Assembly (NCBI RefSeq): GCF_009759685.1
Contig: NZ_CP046654.1
Span: forward strand, 186,001-250,000
Length of the DNA: 64,000 nucleotides
Direction of reading: 5' to 3'
Origin: Acinetobacter baumannii
Lineage (GTDB): Bacteria; Pseudomonadota; Gammaproteobacteria; Pseudomonadales; Moraxellaceae
In this document: piece after piece, positions 54,461 to 64,000 of the stretch
How the letters are laid out: each line of letters opens with the position of its first letter
Position numbering within the stretch: position 1 is the first letter of the stretch
Notes under the pieces: model-generated
Told to the model about the DNA's origin: nothing
What the model saw: only the letters and a program-made list of their open reading frames with translations
Databases searched by the model: none
Position numbers and translations under genes: made by a program

Positions 54461-56209
54461 GTGATGATGAATAATGCGCTTTCGGACATTTTTCACAATC
54501 AAACCGCACTTACTCGTGAACGGTTAAGCTTTTGTGAAGCCAACATTAAAGATCTTAATGAGTGGGTCACTACCCTTTCTATTATGCAATTGGGTGATAC
54601 TTCAAAAGCGCTATTTACAGCAATTCTGGAGCTGAATGAGTTAAATTGTAGTGAAACCTTACGCTTTGACTTAATTCAGACACTTCACCCAACCATTAAT
54701 AATGTGTTGGCGAGTTTAGAAAAAAACTTCTTTAACCAAGGCGTCATTAGTACCGACCGTAACGAGCACATTATTGAACTGGCTATGCTTCTGCGCTGTT
54801 ATTTTGCCAGTATTTATTTAAATATTGCGCAAACAAGCCACGAACAGCTACAAAAGCAGAAGTTTTCTTTATTCTCTTTTAAACAAAAGAAAAATTTACA
54901 AACCGCACGAATTCTGGCGACATTCCACGCATTGCAGCAGTTGACCAATCTTTTATATCAACAGCATATGCTCTATAGCGAACCTGTCAAAGGTCAATGG
55001 TTAATTGCCCACCAGCTTTATGAAACAGCGGTTCAATACAAATATCATTTAACCAATATTAATCATATTCAAGGTGTACAGCACCCGTTAGCCAATATTA
55101 CGCAGGCTTATGCACAGCTTATTTTATTAGATATTTTTAACACCAATCAGATTCGCCAGTCAGAAATTCAAGCCCTGTTTCAATGTAGTTTTGATTGGGC
55201 ACGCATGATTCAGATCTTGCCGAAAGACACTGCTTCAACAAAGTATGTGGTGGACCCAACTAAAGATCATCCGCCTGTATATAACAAAAAACAAAGCTCG
55301 AATTTCAACCCAAGTATTTTTATTAGCACGCAAGCTTTGCTTGAGCATGTCACTGCCACCATGCATAAAAATGCTCAATATATGTCTAAAAATGAAAAGA
55401 TTTATTTAAGTCCCGCATTAAAGTTTCACGTTCAAACGATTTTGGGCACCACAGCACAGCGCCGTCATGAGCGTTATGAATATAATGCAGCTTTACAAAT
55501 TTGTTTTGGCTTAAGTACCGCACATTTTTATTTATCTAAAGCCAAAAACTTTGAAGAAACGCTACAACTGAGTAATAACTATAATTTACAAAGTGAGTCG
55601 AAAGTTTTATCCAATTTAGAGAAAAAAGAACAACAAACCTCGTCTTATCAACGCTTAAGCCGTGAGAGTAAAACCATTTATCAAACTACCGTGCTTGATA
55701 TTAGTGTTAATGGCTATCGTATTAAATGGTCCGGCGAAGCACCTAAAAACTTAAGAACCGGCGAATATATTTTGGTGAAGGAAACGCTACATGGTCAGTG
55801 GCGTGGCGGTGTAATTCGCTGGATTAAGCAATCTACAGAAAAAAGTCTGGAACTGGGTTTAGAAATTCTTTCACAGGCCATGTTCCCTTGCGCTGTACAT
55901 ATTCAGGCAGAGCGTCATACGCGTAATTATCACCCTGCACTATTACTACAAACTCAAAACCTAGAAGAAATACAAAACACGCTTATTTTACCGGGGTCTC
56001 AAATTTTTAGAGAGCAACAAACAATTCATTTACGATTGGGGACAGAAGAAATCAAAGTGTATCTACTCAAAGCACAACTCATTACTCAAAGTTTTATTCA
56101 ATTTCAATTTGAGCTTCTGAATGAGCAGCAACAGTACCTGCTTGATCAGTTCATGCTGAAAAAGAATAACACCGTGAATAGCCAAGATTTATGGGAAGCA
56201 TTAAAGTGA
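54461..56209 (+). CDS. Large protein with a PilZ-type c-di-GMP binding motif
   Basis: The protein has 582 residues. The first 320 are helical and have no domain I know. At about residue 333 the motif QRRHERYEYNAAL fits the PilZ RxxxR, and at about 409 VLDISVNGYRIKW fits DxSxxG, so a PilZ domain is likely, with an unusually long insertion of about 55 residues between the motifs. The next gene is a degenerate EAL protein overlapping the stop, so both probably act in c-di-GMP sensing. Behind epmB by 12 bases. Confidence 0.7.
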   Translation: MMMNNALSDIFHNQTALTRERLSFCEANIKDLNEWVTTLSIMQLGDTSKALFTAILELNELNCSETLRFDLIQTLHPTINNVLASLEKNFFNQGVISTDRNEHIIELAMLLRCYFASIYLNIAQTSHEQLQKQKFSLFSFKQKKNLQTARILATFHALQQLTNLLYQQHMLYSEPVKGQWLIAHQLYETAVQYKYHLTNINHIQGVQHPLANITQAYAQLILLDIFNTNQIRQSEIQALFQCSFDWARMIQILPKDTASTKYVVDPTKDHPPVYNKKQSSNFNPSIFISTQALLEHVTATMHKNAQYMSKNEKIYLSPALKFHVQTILGTTAQRRHERYEYNAALQICFGLSTAHFYLSKAKNFEETLQLSNNYNLQSESKVLSNLEKKEQQTSSYQRLSRESKTIYQTTVLDISVNGYRIKWSGEAPKNLRTGEYILVKETLHGQWRGGVIRWIKQSTEKSLELGLEILSQAMFPCAVHIQAERHTRNYHPALLLQTQNLEEIQNTLILPGSQIFREQQTIHLRLGTEEIKVYLLKAQLITQSFIQFQFELLNEQQQYLLDQFMLKKNNTVNSQDLWEALK

Positions 56210-58314
56210 GAAACTCTTTACTATCTAAAAGGTTAAAACGTACTGAAATACGTTTACTCATTATTGATGATAACCAGTTACGTTATAACCAAATTTTAAA
56301 TTTATTATCGGGGAATGATTATCAAGTTAATGCCTTATTACTTGATGATTTAAAAAGTTTTGAAAAGCAGCTCAATACATCGTGGGATGTCATTATTTTT
56401 GGTCGCGCCTATGATTTGAAAATTGAACAAACTCTCTCCCTTGTTCAAGCCTCAGAACAGCCGCAGCTTCCAATATTACTTTTACAGCCAGATGATTACC
56501 AAGCGCAGCAATATCAAAGCTATATTCAAAAAGGGATTTATGATGTAGTCCCATTAGAACTGCTAGATTATTTCTATATTACGCTGGTTCGGGCACTGTC
56601 ATACAGCCGCCTTTTACAGACGGAACAACGTCTTTTGGCCGAGCTTGATACCATTCATACGCATACGCAAACGCTGGTCGACAACAGCCATAAAGCGGTT
56701 GCTATTTTTCAAGAAGGCATCCACATTAAGGCAAATACCGAATATTTGAATCTTTTTGGTTTCCAGCAAGAAGAAGACATTATCGGATTGCCAATTTTAG
56801 ATGTCTTACAGCCCAACGATTTAAATATTTTTAAACAGCGGTTTAAGAAAATTTCTTTAGGCCAGTTTGATCAGGCACGCTTTGAAATCCAGAGTCAGCA
56901 TCAGGCTATTTCGGGTAATAATGCGCTAAAACTCGAGTTTATTCCAAGCCAAGAAGAAGACGCGGTACAACTCACCATCGACTATCAAGTTGATTTAACT
57001 ACTCCAGCAAATAGTGCTCTGTCCGAAAAAAGTGTTGGGTTGAGTGCAGCTTGGCCACAGATTAATCGTCATTTATCGACCCACCCTGCCCAAGCAAACG
57101 CCGTTGTTTTATTTAGACTTGCCCAGTGCCCAGAACGAATTTTTCAACAGGGTTGGCAAACTTTAGGACAATATTTCAATCAGCTCCATGGTTTTTTAAA
57201 AGACCATGCACAGATGCCGATTTTCCAAGTCGACTTGGGTAGTTATGTCGGGATTTTACAAGCCGAAAATAGTTCAGTTTTAAACTCACAGCTAACGAGT
57301 TTACAAACTTTGCAAAAAGAACATTTGTTAAAAGTAAATGAGCAAAACTTTTCAGTGCAGTTAAAGCTTGGTTATGCTTTTCTCAACCAGCCCTTAACTG
57401 AGAACTCTTTTAGCTCATTATTGAACGAGGCTGAAAAACAGGATTTACCTCGGGTTACACCTCAACTTGAAGTAATGCCAACAGTAGAAAAAACGGTTTC
57501 ACCGAGCATTGAAGCTGTTCCTCTTGATTTAACAATTGAACATTTTGACCATACGCCTCAGTCCTCTTTGCTCCAGCAGTTAAGACAAAAACTAGCTCAG
57601 GGCGAAATACATCTGAAGTACCAGCAAATTTACGATAAGCATGACCAAGAAACTCACAACTATGAAGTGACAAGTGGTTTTATTGCGGGTGAACAATGGT
57701 ATGACTTAAATGATTTAAGTGATCTTAAAGAAGATGCAGAACTTTCAATTCAGTTAGACCGCTGGATATTGGTAGAAGCGTGTAAACAGCTTCATAATTT
57801 CATTGCTCAGTATCCTAAAGCGAAACTCATTATTAACCTTAATATTGATATTTTGCTAAAAGATAAAACATTCCCTGAGCTGATTTCCAAACTACTGACT
57901 ATTATCGGAAGTAAAATTGAAAGCCCACTGATTTTGCAATTTTCAGAACAAGCTCTTCAGCCTTATCTTCCAATTGCTCAACAACACATTGCTCGCTTAC
58001 GCCAACATGGTGCGGAAATTTCAATTCGAGATTTTGCTTCTTCTATGTATAGCGATTCAATATTACAGCAGCTTGATATTCAACTTGTAAAATTACAGTC
58101 CAGTAAAACTGATCTATTAAGCTCAGACCAAGGGCTTAATAACTTGCAAGAAAAAATATTGAACTATTTGACTGTAAAACCGATTGGAATTTTATTAGCT
58201 CACTTGAATGATATGAACCTGTTTGCCAATGCATGGAATGTAGAAGCGCGCTTTCTACAAGGTGATTATTTTCAGAAAAAACTTGACCGCTTAACAGACG
58301 TACAAGACCAATAA
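56206..58314 (+). CDS. FimX-like REC-PAS-GGDEF-EAL protein with degenerate motifs
   Basis: About 702 residues from the GTG at 56206, which overlaps the upstream stop (GTGA); an in-frame ATG at 56191 is the alternative. Domains in order: receiver-like (RLLIIDDNQLRYNQI, but no phospho-aspartate in DVIIFGRAYD), PAS (about 150-260), GGDEF-like with DLGSY where GGDEF should be, and EAL-like with EVTSG instead of EAL. This is the layout and size of FimX, a c-di-GMP receptor for type IV pili. It is probably a sensor, not an enzyme. Confidence 0.75.
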   Translation: MRNSLLSKRLKRTEIRLLIIDDNQLRYNQILNLLSGNDYQVNALLLDDLKSFEKQLNTSWDVIIFGRAYDLKIEQTLSLVQASEQPQLPILLLQPDDYQAQQYQSYIQKGIYDVVPLELLDYFYITLVRALSYSRLLQTEQRLLAELDTIHTHTQTLVDNSHKAVAIFQEGIHIKANTEYLNLFGFQQEEDIIGLPILDVLQPNDLNIFKQRFKKISLGQFDQARFEIQSQHQAISGNNALKLEFIPSQEEDAVQLTIDYQVDLTTPANSALSEKSVGLSAAWPQINRHLSTHPAQANAVVLFRLAQCPERIFQQGWQTLGQYFNQLHGFLKDHAQMPIFQVDLGSYVGILQAENSSVLNSQLTSLQTLQKEHLLKVNEQNFSVQLKLGYAFLNQPLTENSFSSLLNEAEKQDLPRVTPQLEVMPTVEKTVSPSIEAVPLDLTIEHFDHTPQSSLLQQLRQKLAQGEIHLKYQQIYDKHDQETHNYEVTSGFIAGEQWYDLNDLSDLKEDAELSIQLDRWILVEACKQLHNFIAQYPKAKLIINLNIDILLKDKTFPELISKLLTIIGSKIESPLILQFSEQALQPYLPIAQQHIARLRQHGAEISIRDFASSMYSDSILQQLDIQLVKLQSSKTDLLSSDQGLNNLQEKILNYLTVKPIGILLAHLNDMNLFANAWNVEARFLQGDYFQKKLDRLTDVQDQ

Positions 58315-58333
58315 TGGTCTTGTATATTAAAAA

Positions 58334-58363
58334 CAAAAAACGAGCATAAGCCCGTTTTTTGTT
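58334..58363. terminator. Bidirectional terminator between the FimX-like gene and rpmE
   Basis: The stem AAACGAGC / GCCCGTTT with one mismatch and loop ATAA, with A and T runs on both sides, lies between two convergent genes. Confidence 0.75.
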
Positions 58364-58376
58364 TCGTTTTGAAGTA

Positions 58377-58601
58377 TTAACGCTTGATAGAGCGAGACAT
58401 ACCAGCAAAACGTTGTTTGAATTTGTCGATACGACCACCAGTGTCTACATTCTTTTGTTTACCAGTGTAGAAAGGGTGGCAAGCTGAACATACGTCAAGG
58501 TAAATAGTTTCTTTACCTAAAGCAGAACGAGTTTCGATTACGTTACCGCAAGAACAAGTTGCAACTAATTTTTCATATTTTGGGTGAATATCGGCGCGCA
58601 T
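58377..58601 (-). CDS. rpmE: 50S ribosomal protein L31 (zinc-binding type)
   Basis: A protein of 74 residues with four zinc ligands in the [13 protein letters not shown] and [16 protein letters not shown] motifs. This is the C+ form, used when zinc is sufficient. The ATG at 58601 follows a GGAG site (TTAGGAGTAATCG before the start). Single-gene unit. Confidence 0.97.
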   Translation of the reverse strand: MRADIHPKYEKLVATCSCGNVIETRSALGKETIYLDVCSACHPFYTGKQKNVDTGGRIDKFKQRFAGMSRSIKR

Positions 58602-58794
58602 CGTCGATTACTCCTAATTGAAGAAAGGCTTAAGCTGTCATCGCAATTGATCACTCTCAATTAAATTGAGGAAAGCTTTTACAAGCAGATCAACACCACA
58701 ACAGACCATTCTTTTGGCCCACCGAAACCTCAAGGGTTAGAGCTAAGCACAACAAGTGGGCAGTATTATACGCCATATAAATTTTTTTTGCGAA

Positions 58795-59766
58795 TTAATC
58801 TTGGGATTTAGCCAAGTAATTTGCAATGACCCCACAGACCATTAACTGGATTTGGTGAAAGATCATAATTGGTAAAACGATCATACCTAAAGGTTGGCCA
58901 ATAAATAAGATTTGTGCCATAGGTACACCACTGGCCAAGGTCTTTTTTGAGCCACAAAAGAACACTGTAATTTGATCAGCTCGATTAAAACCAAAAGCGC
59001 GCGGTAAATAAAGTGCAAGCAGCATAATAATGGTGAGTAAAACAGAACAAGCAATGGTCAAAAGCAGTAAGGTTTTCCAACTCACCTGATGCCAAAGTCC
59101 CGCAACCACTGCCCCACTAAATGCACCATAGACCACCATCAAAATTGAACCTTGGTCAAATGCTTTTACAATACTTGGTACTTTTGCCATATATGGAAAA
59201 ACATAGGGACGAAGTAATTGCCCTAAAACAAAAGGCACTAATAGCAACAAAGTAATTTGTATAATTGAAGATGTAGGATCAAATCCGTGCTGACTTTGTC
59301 CTAAAATAAAGAAACTGACTAAAACTGGCGTAATAAACATACCTACCAAGTTTGAGAAAGATGCGCTACATACCGCCCCTGCCACATTCCCTTTTGCAAC
59401 CGAAGTAAATGCAATAGAAGACTGAACAGTAGATGGCAAGAAACACATAAACAAAAAACCCCAATAGAGCTGCTGCCCTAATAAAGGTAAAAGAATAGGT
59501 TTAGCCAATAAACCAATAGCAGGAAAAATAAAGAACGTAATTGCAAATACCAGTAAGTGCATTTTCCAATGCAAAATACCTTCAATGACTGCCTCACGAG
59601 ACAGCTTGGCACCATGCAAGAAAAATAAAATAGCAATCGCGACTGTAGTTAATGTATTGAAATACTGCGCAGCTTGACCACTGACTGGAAAAAAAGTTGC
59701 TAGTAGTACCATGCCAACCAACAAAATTGTAAATCGATCAAGTGCCAAGAACTTCAGCATGTTCAC
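58795..59766 (-). CDS. Bile acid:sodium symporter-like transporter (YfeH type)
   Basis: An inner-membrane protein of 323 residues and about ten helices. The SBF-like family stretches are HGAKLSREAVIEGILHWK, FLPSTVQSSIAFTSVAKGN and FCGSKKTLASGVPMAQIL. Substrate unknown. A perfect 7-base inverted repeat lies 43 bases upstream of the ATG and may be an operator. Confidence 0.87.
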   Translation of the reverse strand: MNMLKFLALDRFTILLVGMVLLATFFPVSGQAAQYFNTLTTVAIAILFFLHGAKLSREAVIEGILHWKMHLLVFAITFFIFPAIGLLAKPILLPLLGQQLYWGFLFMCFLPSTVQSSIAFTSVAKGNVAGAVCSASFSNLVGMFITPVLVSFFILGQSQHGFDPTSSIIQITLLLLVPFVLGQLLRPYVFPYMAKVPSIVKAFDQGSILMVVYGAFSGAVVAGLWHQVSWKTLLLLTIACSVLLTIIMLLALYLPRAFGFNRADQITVFFCGSKKTLASGVPMAQILFIGQPLGMIVLPIMIFHQIQLMVCGVIANYLAKSQD

Positions 59767-59793
59767 ATCCTATGATTATTTTAGATAAAGAAA

Positions 59794-59843
59794 AGCCCAG
59801 TTGATAAATTGACCATTTGGTCAAGCCTTCATCATACTGGGCT
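59794..59843. promoter_or_regulatory. Nested palindromes ahead of the SBF-like transporter
   Basis: TTGACCA and TGGTCAA with 2 bases between (59809-59824) lie inside a larger inverted repeat AGCCCAGT / ACTGGGCT (59794-59801 and 59836-59843). The inner one looks like a repressor operator. The outer one could be the gloA terminator. Confidence 0.45.
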
Positions 59844-59899
59844 ATAAAAATAAAGCTAGACTTTTAAGACCTAAATCTTAAAGCGCCTGAGTCATTTAT

Positions 59900-60301
59900 T
59901 TAATTATTTCTAGCATTTGCGTCTTGTTGAATAAGCTCGACTTTGTAGCCATCCGGATCTTCAACAAATGCAATCACCGTTACACCACCCTTCATTGGGC
60001 CAGCTTCACGAACGACTTTACCGCCACGTGCTTTGATTTCTTCACATGCTTTATAAGCATCTTCAACACCAATCGCAATGTGACCATAGCCATTTCCTAA
60101 ATCATAACTTGAGGTATCCCAGTTATGAGTAAGTTCAAGCACGGTATTATTTTCTTCATCGCCATAACCAACAAATGCCAGTGTAAAGCGACCTTCTTCA
60201 TAATCACGCTTACGAAGTAACTTCATCCCTAATACTTCGGTATAGAACTTTAAAGATTGTTCTAAATTGCCTACTCGCAACATTGTATGAAGCATTCGCA
60301 T
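59900..60301 (-). CDS. gloA: Lactoylglutathione lyase (glyoxalase I)
   Basis: Converts the methylglyoxal-glutathione adduct to lactoylglutathione. It has 133 residues. The metal ligands of the family are seen: His5 in [10 protein letters not shown], the glutamate in VLELTHNW, the histidine in [11 protein letters not shown] and the glutamate in GYKVELIQQ. It follows ampG after 2 bases, in one operon. Confidence 0.96.
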   Translation of the reverse strand: MRMLHTMLRVGNLEQSLKFYTEVLGMKLLRKRDYEEGRFTLAFVGYGDEENNTVLELTHNWDTSSYDLGNGYGHIAIGVEDAYKACEEIKARGGKVVREAGPMKGGVTVIAFVEDPDGYKVELIQQDANARNN

Positions 60302-60303
60302 GT

Positions 60304-62493
60304 TTATTCACCTGCCTTTTCTATGTCATGTGTTTGATGATCTTTAAGCAGTTTTCCAACCCAAACAACTAAAATTAAGATTGGAATCCCGATCATTGTG
60401 GTCATCAAAAAGAAGTTTGGGTATCCAATATTACTCACTATGGTACCCGAATATCCACCTAAAAGTTTTGGGGTAAGAGTCATAAGTGAGCTAAAGATCG
60501 CATATTGAACAGCAGTAAATGACACACTGGTCAAACTTGAAAGGAACGCAATAAATGCCGCACCGGCTAAGCCTGAAGCCATGTTATCAACGACAATGGC
60601 AAAATAAAGCCATAGTGAGCTATAAGGTTTAATGACTTTACCACTAATCTCAACTTCTTGACCTGATTGAGTATCAATGTACGGTAAAGGGTCGATATTT
60701 ACATCTAACTCAGGTTTTGGTACAGAATTTGAAGCGACTTCATAGTGGTGAGTAATCGATAATATTTTTTGATTTCCATCGACAATTGAAGCAGTAAGTT
60801 GCCTACTTGGTGATGACAATAATTTTTGCATATCAATTGCTGCGTTAAACACACCCTTTTGATCTGTCATTTTTGCATCAAAATTTTGTCCATCAAGATT
60901 CACCACAATCTTTTGAGTAGATAATAAGGCTTTGCCAAAATACTGACCACGAACCACGACACTGCCTTCGGAAGATTTAGCCGATATCTGATCACTTCCC
61001 ATTAAAGGTAAAATTTGTAAAGGAACACTCTCAGAATGAGTTGTCACTAGAGGTTGAGCCCGAACGATAGTCTCGGCTTGTTGATCTTGCAAAGCATAAC
61101 CAGCTTTTACATCAATTTGTTGGGTGCCATTAAAACTTGAGCTTGGCACTTTTAGCTTCCAATACCCCACTTCATCTGGCTTCACTTTATAATGGTGATT
61201 CCCAATTTGGACATCCACCATATCAAGCGGTTTTCCAGATTTTACTAAGCCAATGAAAATGAGATTAGTAGAGCTTGCCAATACAGCACCAACGAACATC
61301 AGTTTCATGATGTTCATACGTTGAGCTAATAAGCCACCTAAGAAACCACCCACCAAACTGAAAATAACACCATAAACTTTTACGGCTTCAGCAATTTGTT
61401 CTTTGCTAAAGTTCAGATCTTGATAAAAGACATTAGAAATCACACCAGCAATAATGTCTGAAATACGGAAGAACCCAATCAAGAATAGAAGTACTAAGGC
61501 AAGTTTGACACCATAACGTTTAAAGAAATCCAGAATTGGGGCAATCCAAGTTTCCTTAGCCATTTGCTGGTTCACCACACCTATTTTTACTAATAGATAA
61601 CCAGCTAGAATGGCAACGCCTGTCGCCGTTAAGAACCTTAAAGTTTCTAAACCAAATAAAGCAGCACTATCTTGAATATTGCCAGCTTTTGAAATTGCTT
61701 CGGTAACTTGGCCTGAGTAAATATAGGTTAATACAAATGAAATAACCGCAATAAAAAATACTAAAACCAGACGGTAATAATCACTTGATTTATAGTTTTT
61801 ATATATACGATCAACTTTAGGTTCACGAACGAGTAAAGTTGTAATAATACCGACCAACATGACTGCTGCCATCGTTAAATAGGTCGTCTTCCAAGCCTCG
61901 TAAATATAATTTCCTTTTGCGGTCCCCAAATGCGCCGCTAAGAATAATGCACCAGCACCAGCTACAATCATACCGATCCGGTAACCCGCATTATAAGTTG
62001 ATGCCAACACTGTCTGCATTTCTGTTTCAGCCAGCTCAATACGATAAGCATCAATCACAATATCTTGCGTTGCAGCCGAGAAGCCAAGTAAAACTGCGCC
62101 TGCTGCCATTTGAACAAGGTAACTATGACCTAAAGCAGGGTCGGCAAAAGCCATTGTACATATCGCAAGTACGATTAAACACTGCGCAATAAGCAACCAT
62201 GCACGTCTTCGGCCTAAAGCTTTAGTCAAAACTGGTACAGGTAACTCATCAATTAAAGGAGCCCAAACAAATTTAAAGGAATATCCTAAAGCCGCCCAAC
62301 TGAAAAAAGTAACTGCACTTTTATCAATCCCTGCTTCACCTAGCCATAAAGAGAGACTAGAGAAAATTAATAAAATGGGTATTCCGGCAGAAAAACCCAG
62401 AAATAGCATAATTAATGCACGACGGTCTAAAAATGCTTTAAACGCCGAGACCCAACCAGAGGTTTGTGTGGTCATTCGTTTTTTATTTTCCAT
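60304..62493 (-). CDS. ampG: AmpG-like muropeptide permease with a large inserted domain
   Basis: An inner-membrane MFS protein that imports anhydromuropeptides for cell-wall recycling. The N-terminal half shows AmpG features ([53 protein letters not shown]). It has 729 residues, while E. coli AmpG has 491. The difference is one soluble stretch at about residues 421-621, between helices, rich in beta strands, which looks like two immunoglobulin-like domains. The membrane part resumes with [18 protein letters not shown]. The ampC gene is in the same window but not linked. Confidence 0.88.
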   Translation of the reverse strand: MENKKRMTTQTSGWVSAFKAFLDRRALIMLFLGFSAGIPILLIFSSLSLWLGEAGIDKSAVTFFSWAALGYSFKFVWAPLIDELPVPVLTKALGRRRAWLLIAQCLIVLAICTMAFADPALGHSYLVQMAAGAVLLGFSAATQDIVIDAYRIELAETEMQTVLASTYNAGYRIGMIVAGAGALFLAAHLGTAKGNYIYEAWKTTYLTMAAVMLVGIITTLLVREPKVDRIYKNYKSSDYYRLVLVFFIAVISFVLTYIYSGQVTEAISKAGNIQDSAALFGLETLRFLTATGVAILAGYLLVKIGVVNQQMAKETWIAPILDFFKRYGVKLALVLLFLIGFFRISDIIAGVISNVFYQDLNFSKEQIAEAVKVYGVIFSLVGGFLGGLLAQRMNIMKLMFVGAVLASSTNLIFIGLVKSGKPLDMVDVQIGNHHYKVKPDEVGYWKLKVPSSSFNGTQQIDVKAGYALQDQQAETIVRAQPLVTTHSESVPLQILPLMGSDQISAKSSEGSVVVRGQYFGKALLSTQKIVVNLDGQNFDAKMTDQKGVFNAAIDMQKLLSSPSRQLTASIVDGNQKILSITHHYEVASNSVPKPELDVNIDPLPYIDTQSGQEVEISGKVIKPYSSLWLYFAIVVDNMASGLAGAAFIAFLSSLTSVSFTAVQYAIFSSLMTLTPKLLGGYSGTIVSNIGYPNFFLMTTMIGIPILILVVWVGKLLKDHQTHDIEKAGE

Positions 62494-62659
62494 AAATTAT
62501 AAATGCGCCTATTCAATCGCTTCTTACAATTGCTTTCAAGATTCTTTATGCAATCAAGTTTTGTTTTGATGATAAAAACGGCAAGTTTGCTTGATATTTT
62601 ATGCTAAACCTGTATACCTTTAATCTTCAACCTTCGTTTTCTTTTGCTGGATATCAACA

Positions 62660-64000
62660 GTGACACAAAAACTTGATCAAGTGACATCTTCAACTTTATC
62701 ACTCGCTAAAACAAACACCACAAACGTCACAATAAATGCATTTCCTTCAGCTTTTGAGCAACCTGATATTAAAATGACTTTAGATAAAACAGCGTTAAAA
62801 CCCGAACAACTTACGCATATTCCAAATTTTGAAAATATTCCAGCCTCAACAAAACGCATCAAGCCGCTCAACAACTTTTTAGGGCAAGACCGCGCCAAAG
62901 CTTCGGTAGAAGCCGGTATTTCCTTACCCTACTCTGGTTATAACATTTTTGCGGTAGGAACAGCAGGCTTAGGTAAACGCACCATGATTAAGCGTTTACT
63001 ACAACAACATGCCAAAACAATGCCTACTCCAGATGATTGGGTATATGTTTATAACTTTAAACAGGCTCGTCAGCCTATTGCGCTACGCTTTCCTGCTGGA
63101 CAAGGAACCAAGTTTCAACAAACTCTTCATCAAACTTGGCAAATTATTTTAAAGCAGCTTGAACGTCGTTTTAGTGCAGAGACTTATCATAACCGTATCG
63201 AGCGAATCCGTCAGGAAACTGGTGATGAACAGCAACAGGCACTTGTCGAATTAACAAAAGAAGGCGAAGAACTTGATCTAAAATTGATTTCTCGAAATGA
63301 GAAACATGGCTTTGTACCTGTACAGTTAAAAGATAATCAGGTTCAAGAACTGACTCAAACAGAAATTGACGCTTTAAATAGTAAACAGCGTGCTGAGATT
63401 GCAGCCAATATTCGCTATATGGATAAAAAGCTTGAGCGTCTTGGTCTGCATTTGGGCGACTTAGAAGATGATGCGCGCGACAAAGTTTCTGTTTTAAATC
63501 GAGACATCGCCACTCAAGTGGTTATGCCACGCATGGACTTAATTTTAAATAAATATGGTCAAGTGAAAGGCCTTGAAGATTATTTAAAACAGTATGCTCA
63601 AGATATCATTGACAATGTTGAGTTAATTTTAGAACAAGAAGAAGATGACTTTGCTCCTGCTATGTTCAATCGCGTACCAGCGCGTTATCAAGCAAATGTG
63701 ATTGTCTCAAACAAGCCAAATAGCGGTGCACCAGTTATTTTTGAAGATTTCCCAACGCACTACAACTTGCTGGGTCATGTAGAACAACTCACCCACAACG
63801 GCACAATTACCACAGATTTCACTCTTATTCGCCCTGGTGCCCTACATCAAGCCAATGGTGGTTTTTTAATGCTTGAGGCCGAGCAATTACTCGAACAGCC
63901 TTATGCATGGCAAGGTTTAAAGCGTGCCTTAAAATCGGGCCAACTCAAGCTCTCTTCTCTTGAACATATGTTGACATTAACCGGCAGTATCTCGATAGAG
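62660..64000 (+). CDS. Lon-related ATP-dependent protease, cut by the window end
   Basis: An open frame from the GTG at 62660 (or the ATG at 62774) to the last base, 447 codons, without stop. It reads FLGQDRAKASVEAGI, the P-loop GTAGLGKRTM, a coiled-coil charged stretch, and ALHQANGGFLMLEAEQLL, as in the Lon-related (LonH/YcbZ-type) proteases with an N-terminal AAA domain. The Lon catalytic Ser-Lys domain would lie beyond the window. It is divergent from ampG. Confidence 0.88.
   Translation, partial: MTQKLDQVTSSTLSLAKTNTTNVTINAFPSAFEQPDIKMTLDKTALKPEQLTHIPNFENIPASTKRIKPLNNFLGQDRAKASVEAGISLPYSGYNIFAVGTAGLGKRTMIKRLLQQHAKTMPTPDDWVYVYNFKQARQPIALRFPAGQGTKFQQTLHQTWQIILKQLERRFSAETYHNRIERIRQETGDEQQQALVELTKEGEELDLKLISRNEKHGFVPVQLKDNQVQELTQTEIDALNSKQRAEIAANIRYMDKKLERLGLHLGDLEDDARDKVSVLNRDIATQVVMPRMDLILNKYGQVKGLEDYLKQYAQDIIDNVELILEQEEDDFAPAMFNRVPARYQANVIVSNKPNSGAPVIFEDFPTHYNLLGHVEQLTHNGTITTDFTLIRPGALHQANGGFLMLEAEQLLEQPYAWQGLKRALKSGQLKLSSLEHMLTLTGSISIE

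Overview
The window is chromosomal DNA from an Acinetobacter of the A. baumannii / calcoaceticus-baumannii group. The base composition is AT-rich, an ADC-type class C beta-lactamase sits next to folE, and the whole acinetobactin siderophore locus (bas/bau/bar) is present in the order known for A. baumannii. This species call rests on gene content and order; no database search was possible.

Layout. 1-2202: the 3' end of trpD, trpC and an Smr-domain gene. 2213-7079: xdhABC, encoding a molybdenum xanthine dehydrogenase and its maturation factor. 7336-9203: folE and ampC. 9272-15263: envelope and housekeeping genes (DUF4105, DUF3015, DUF817, hemE, L,D-transpeptidase). 15384-41856: the acinetobactin cluster. 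41853-43697: a YheO-type regulator divergent from a PLP-dependent ammonia-lyase. 43942-45626: pirin, a small membrane protein and a TetR regulator. 45627-49975: an AT-rich accessory stretch up to tRNA-Val(GAC), holding a strongly structured RNA-like region, a possible leader peptide, two proteins of unknown function and a degenerate MoeA-like protein flanked by two copies of the tRNA's 3' flank. 50221-58601: ybdD-cstA, efp and divergent epmB, a PilZ/FimX-like pair, and rpmE. 58795-64000: an SBF-type transporter, gloA, ampG with a large inserted domain, and the start of a Lon-related protease that runs off the window.

Acinetobactin logic. BasJ makes isochorismate and BasF hydrolyses it and carries the aryl carrier domain. 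The dehydrogenase that finishes 2,3-dihydroxybenzoate (EntA) is not in the window. BasE loads the aryl acid on BasF. BasA, BasB and BasD build the threonine-derived part. BasG makes histamine from histidine and BasC N-hydroxylates it. BasI primes carriers, BasH edits them, BarAB exports the product, BauA-BauB-BauCDE imports the ferric complex and BauF probably releases the iron. Five Fur-box-like sites lie upstream of basJ, basD/basE, basB/bauD, basA and bauF.

Most interesting observations: carrier-like C-terminal domains of both BasA and BasD have proline where the phosphopantetheine serine belongs; two unannotated small ORFs with good ribosome binding sites overlap the starts of bauD (43 aa) and barA (51 aa); a nested long-range RNA fold lies at 45867-46092; a MoeA-like protein that has lost its active-site motifs sits between duplicated tRNA-Val terminators; and paired dyad operators lie between the YheO-type regulator and the ammonia-lyase.
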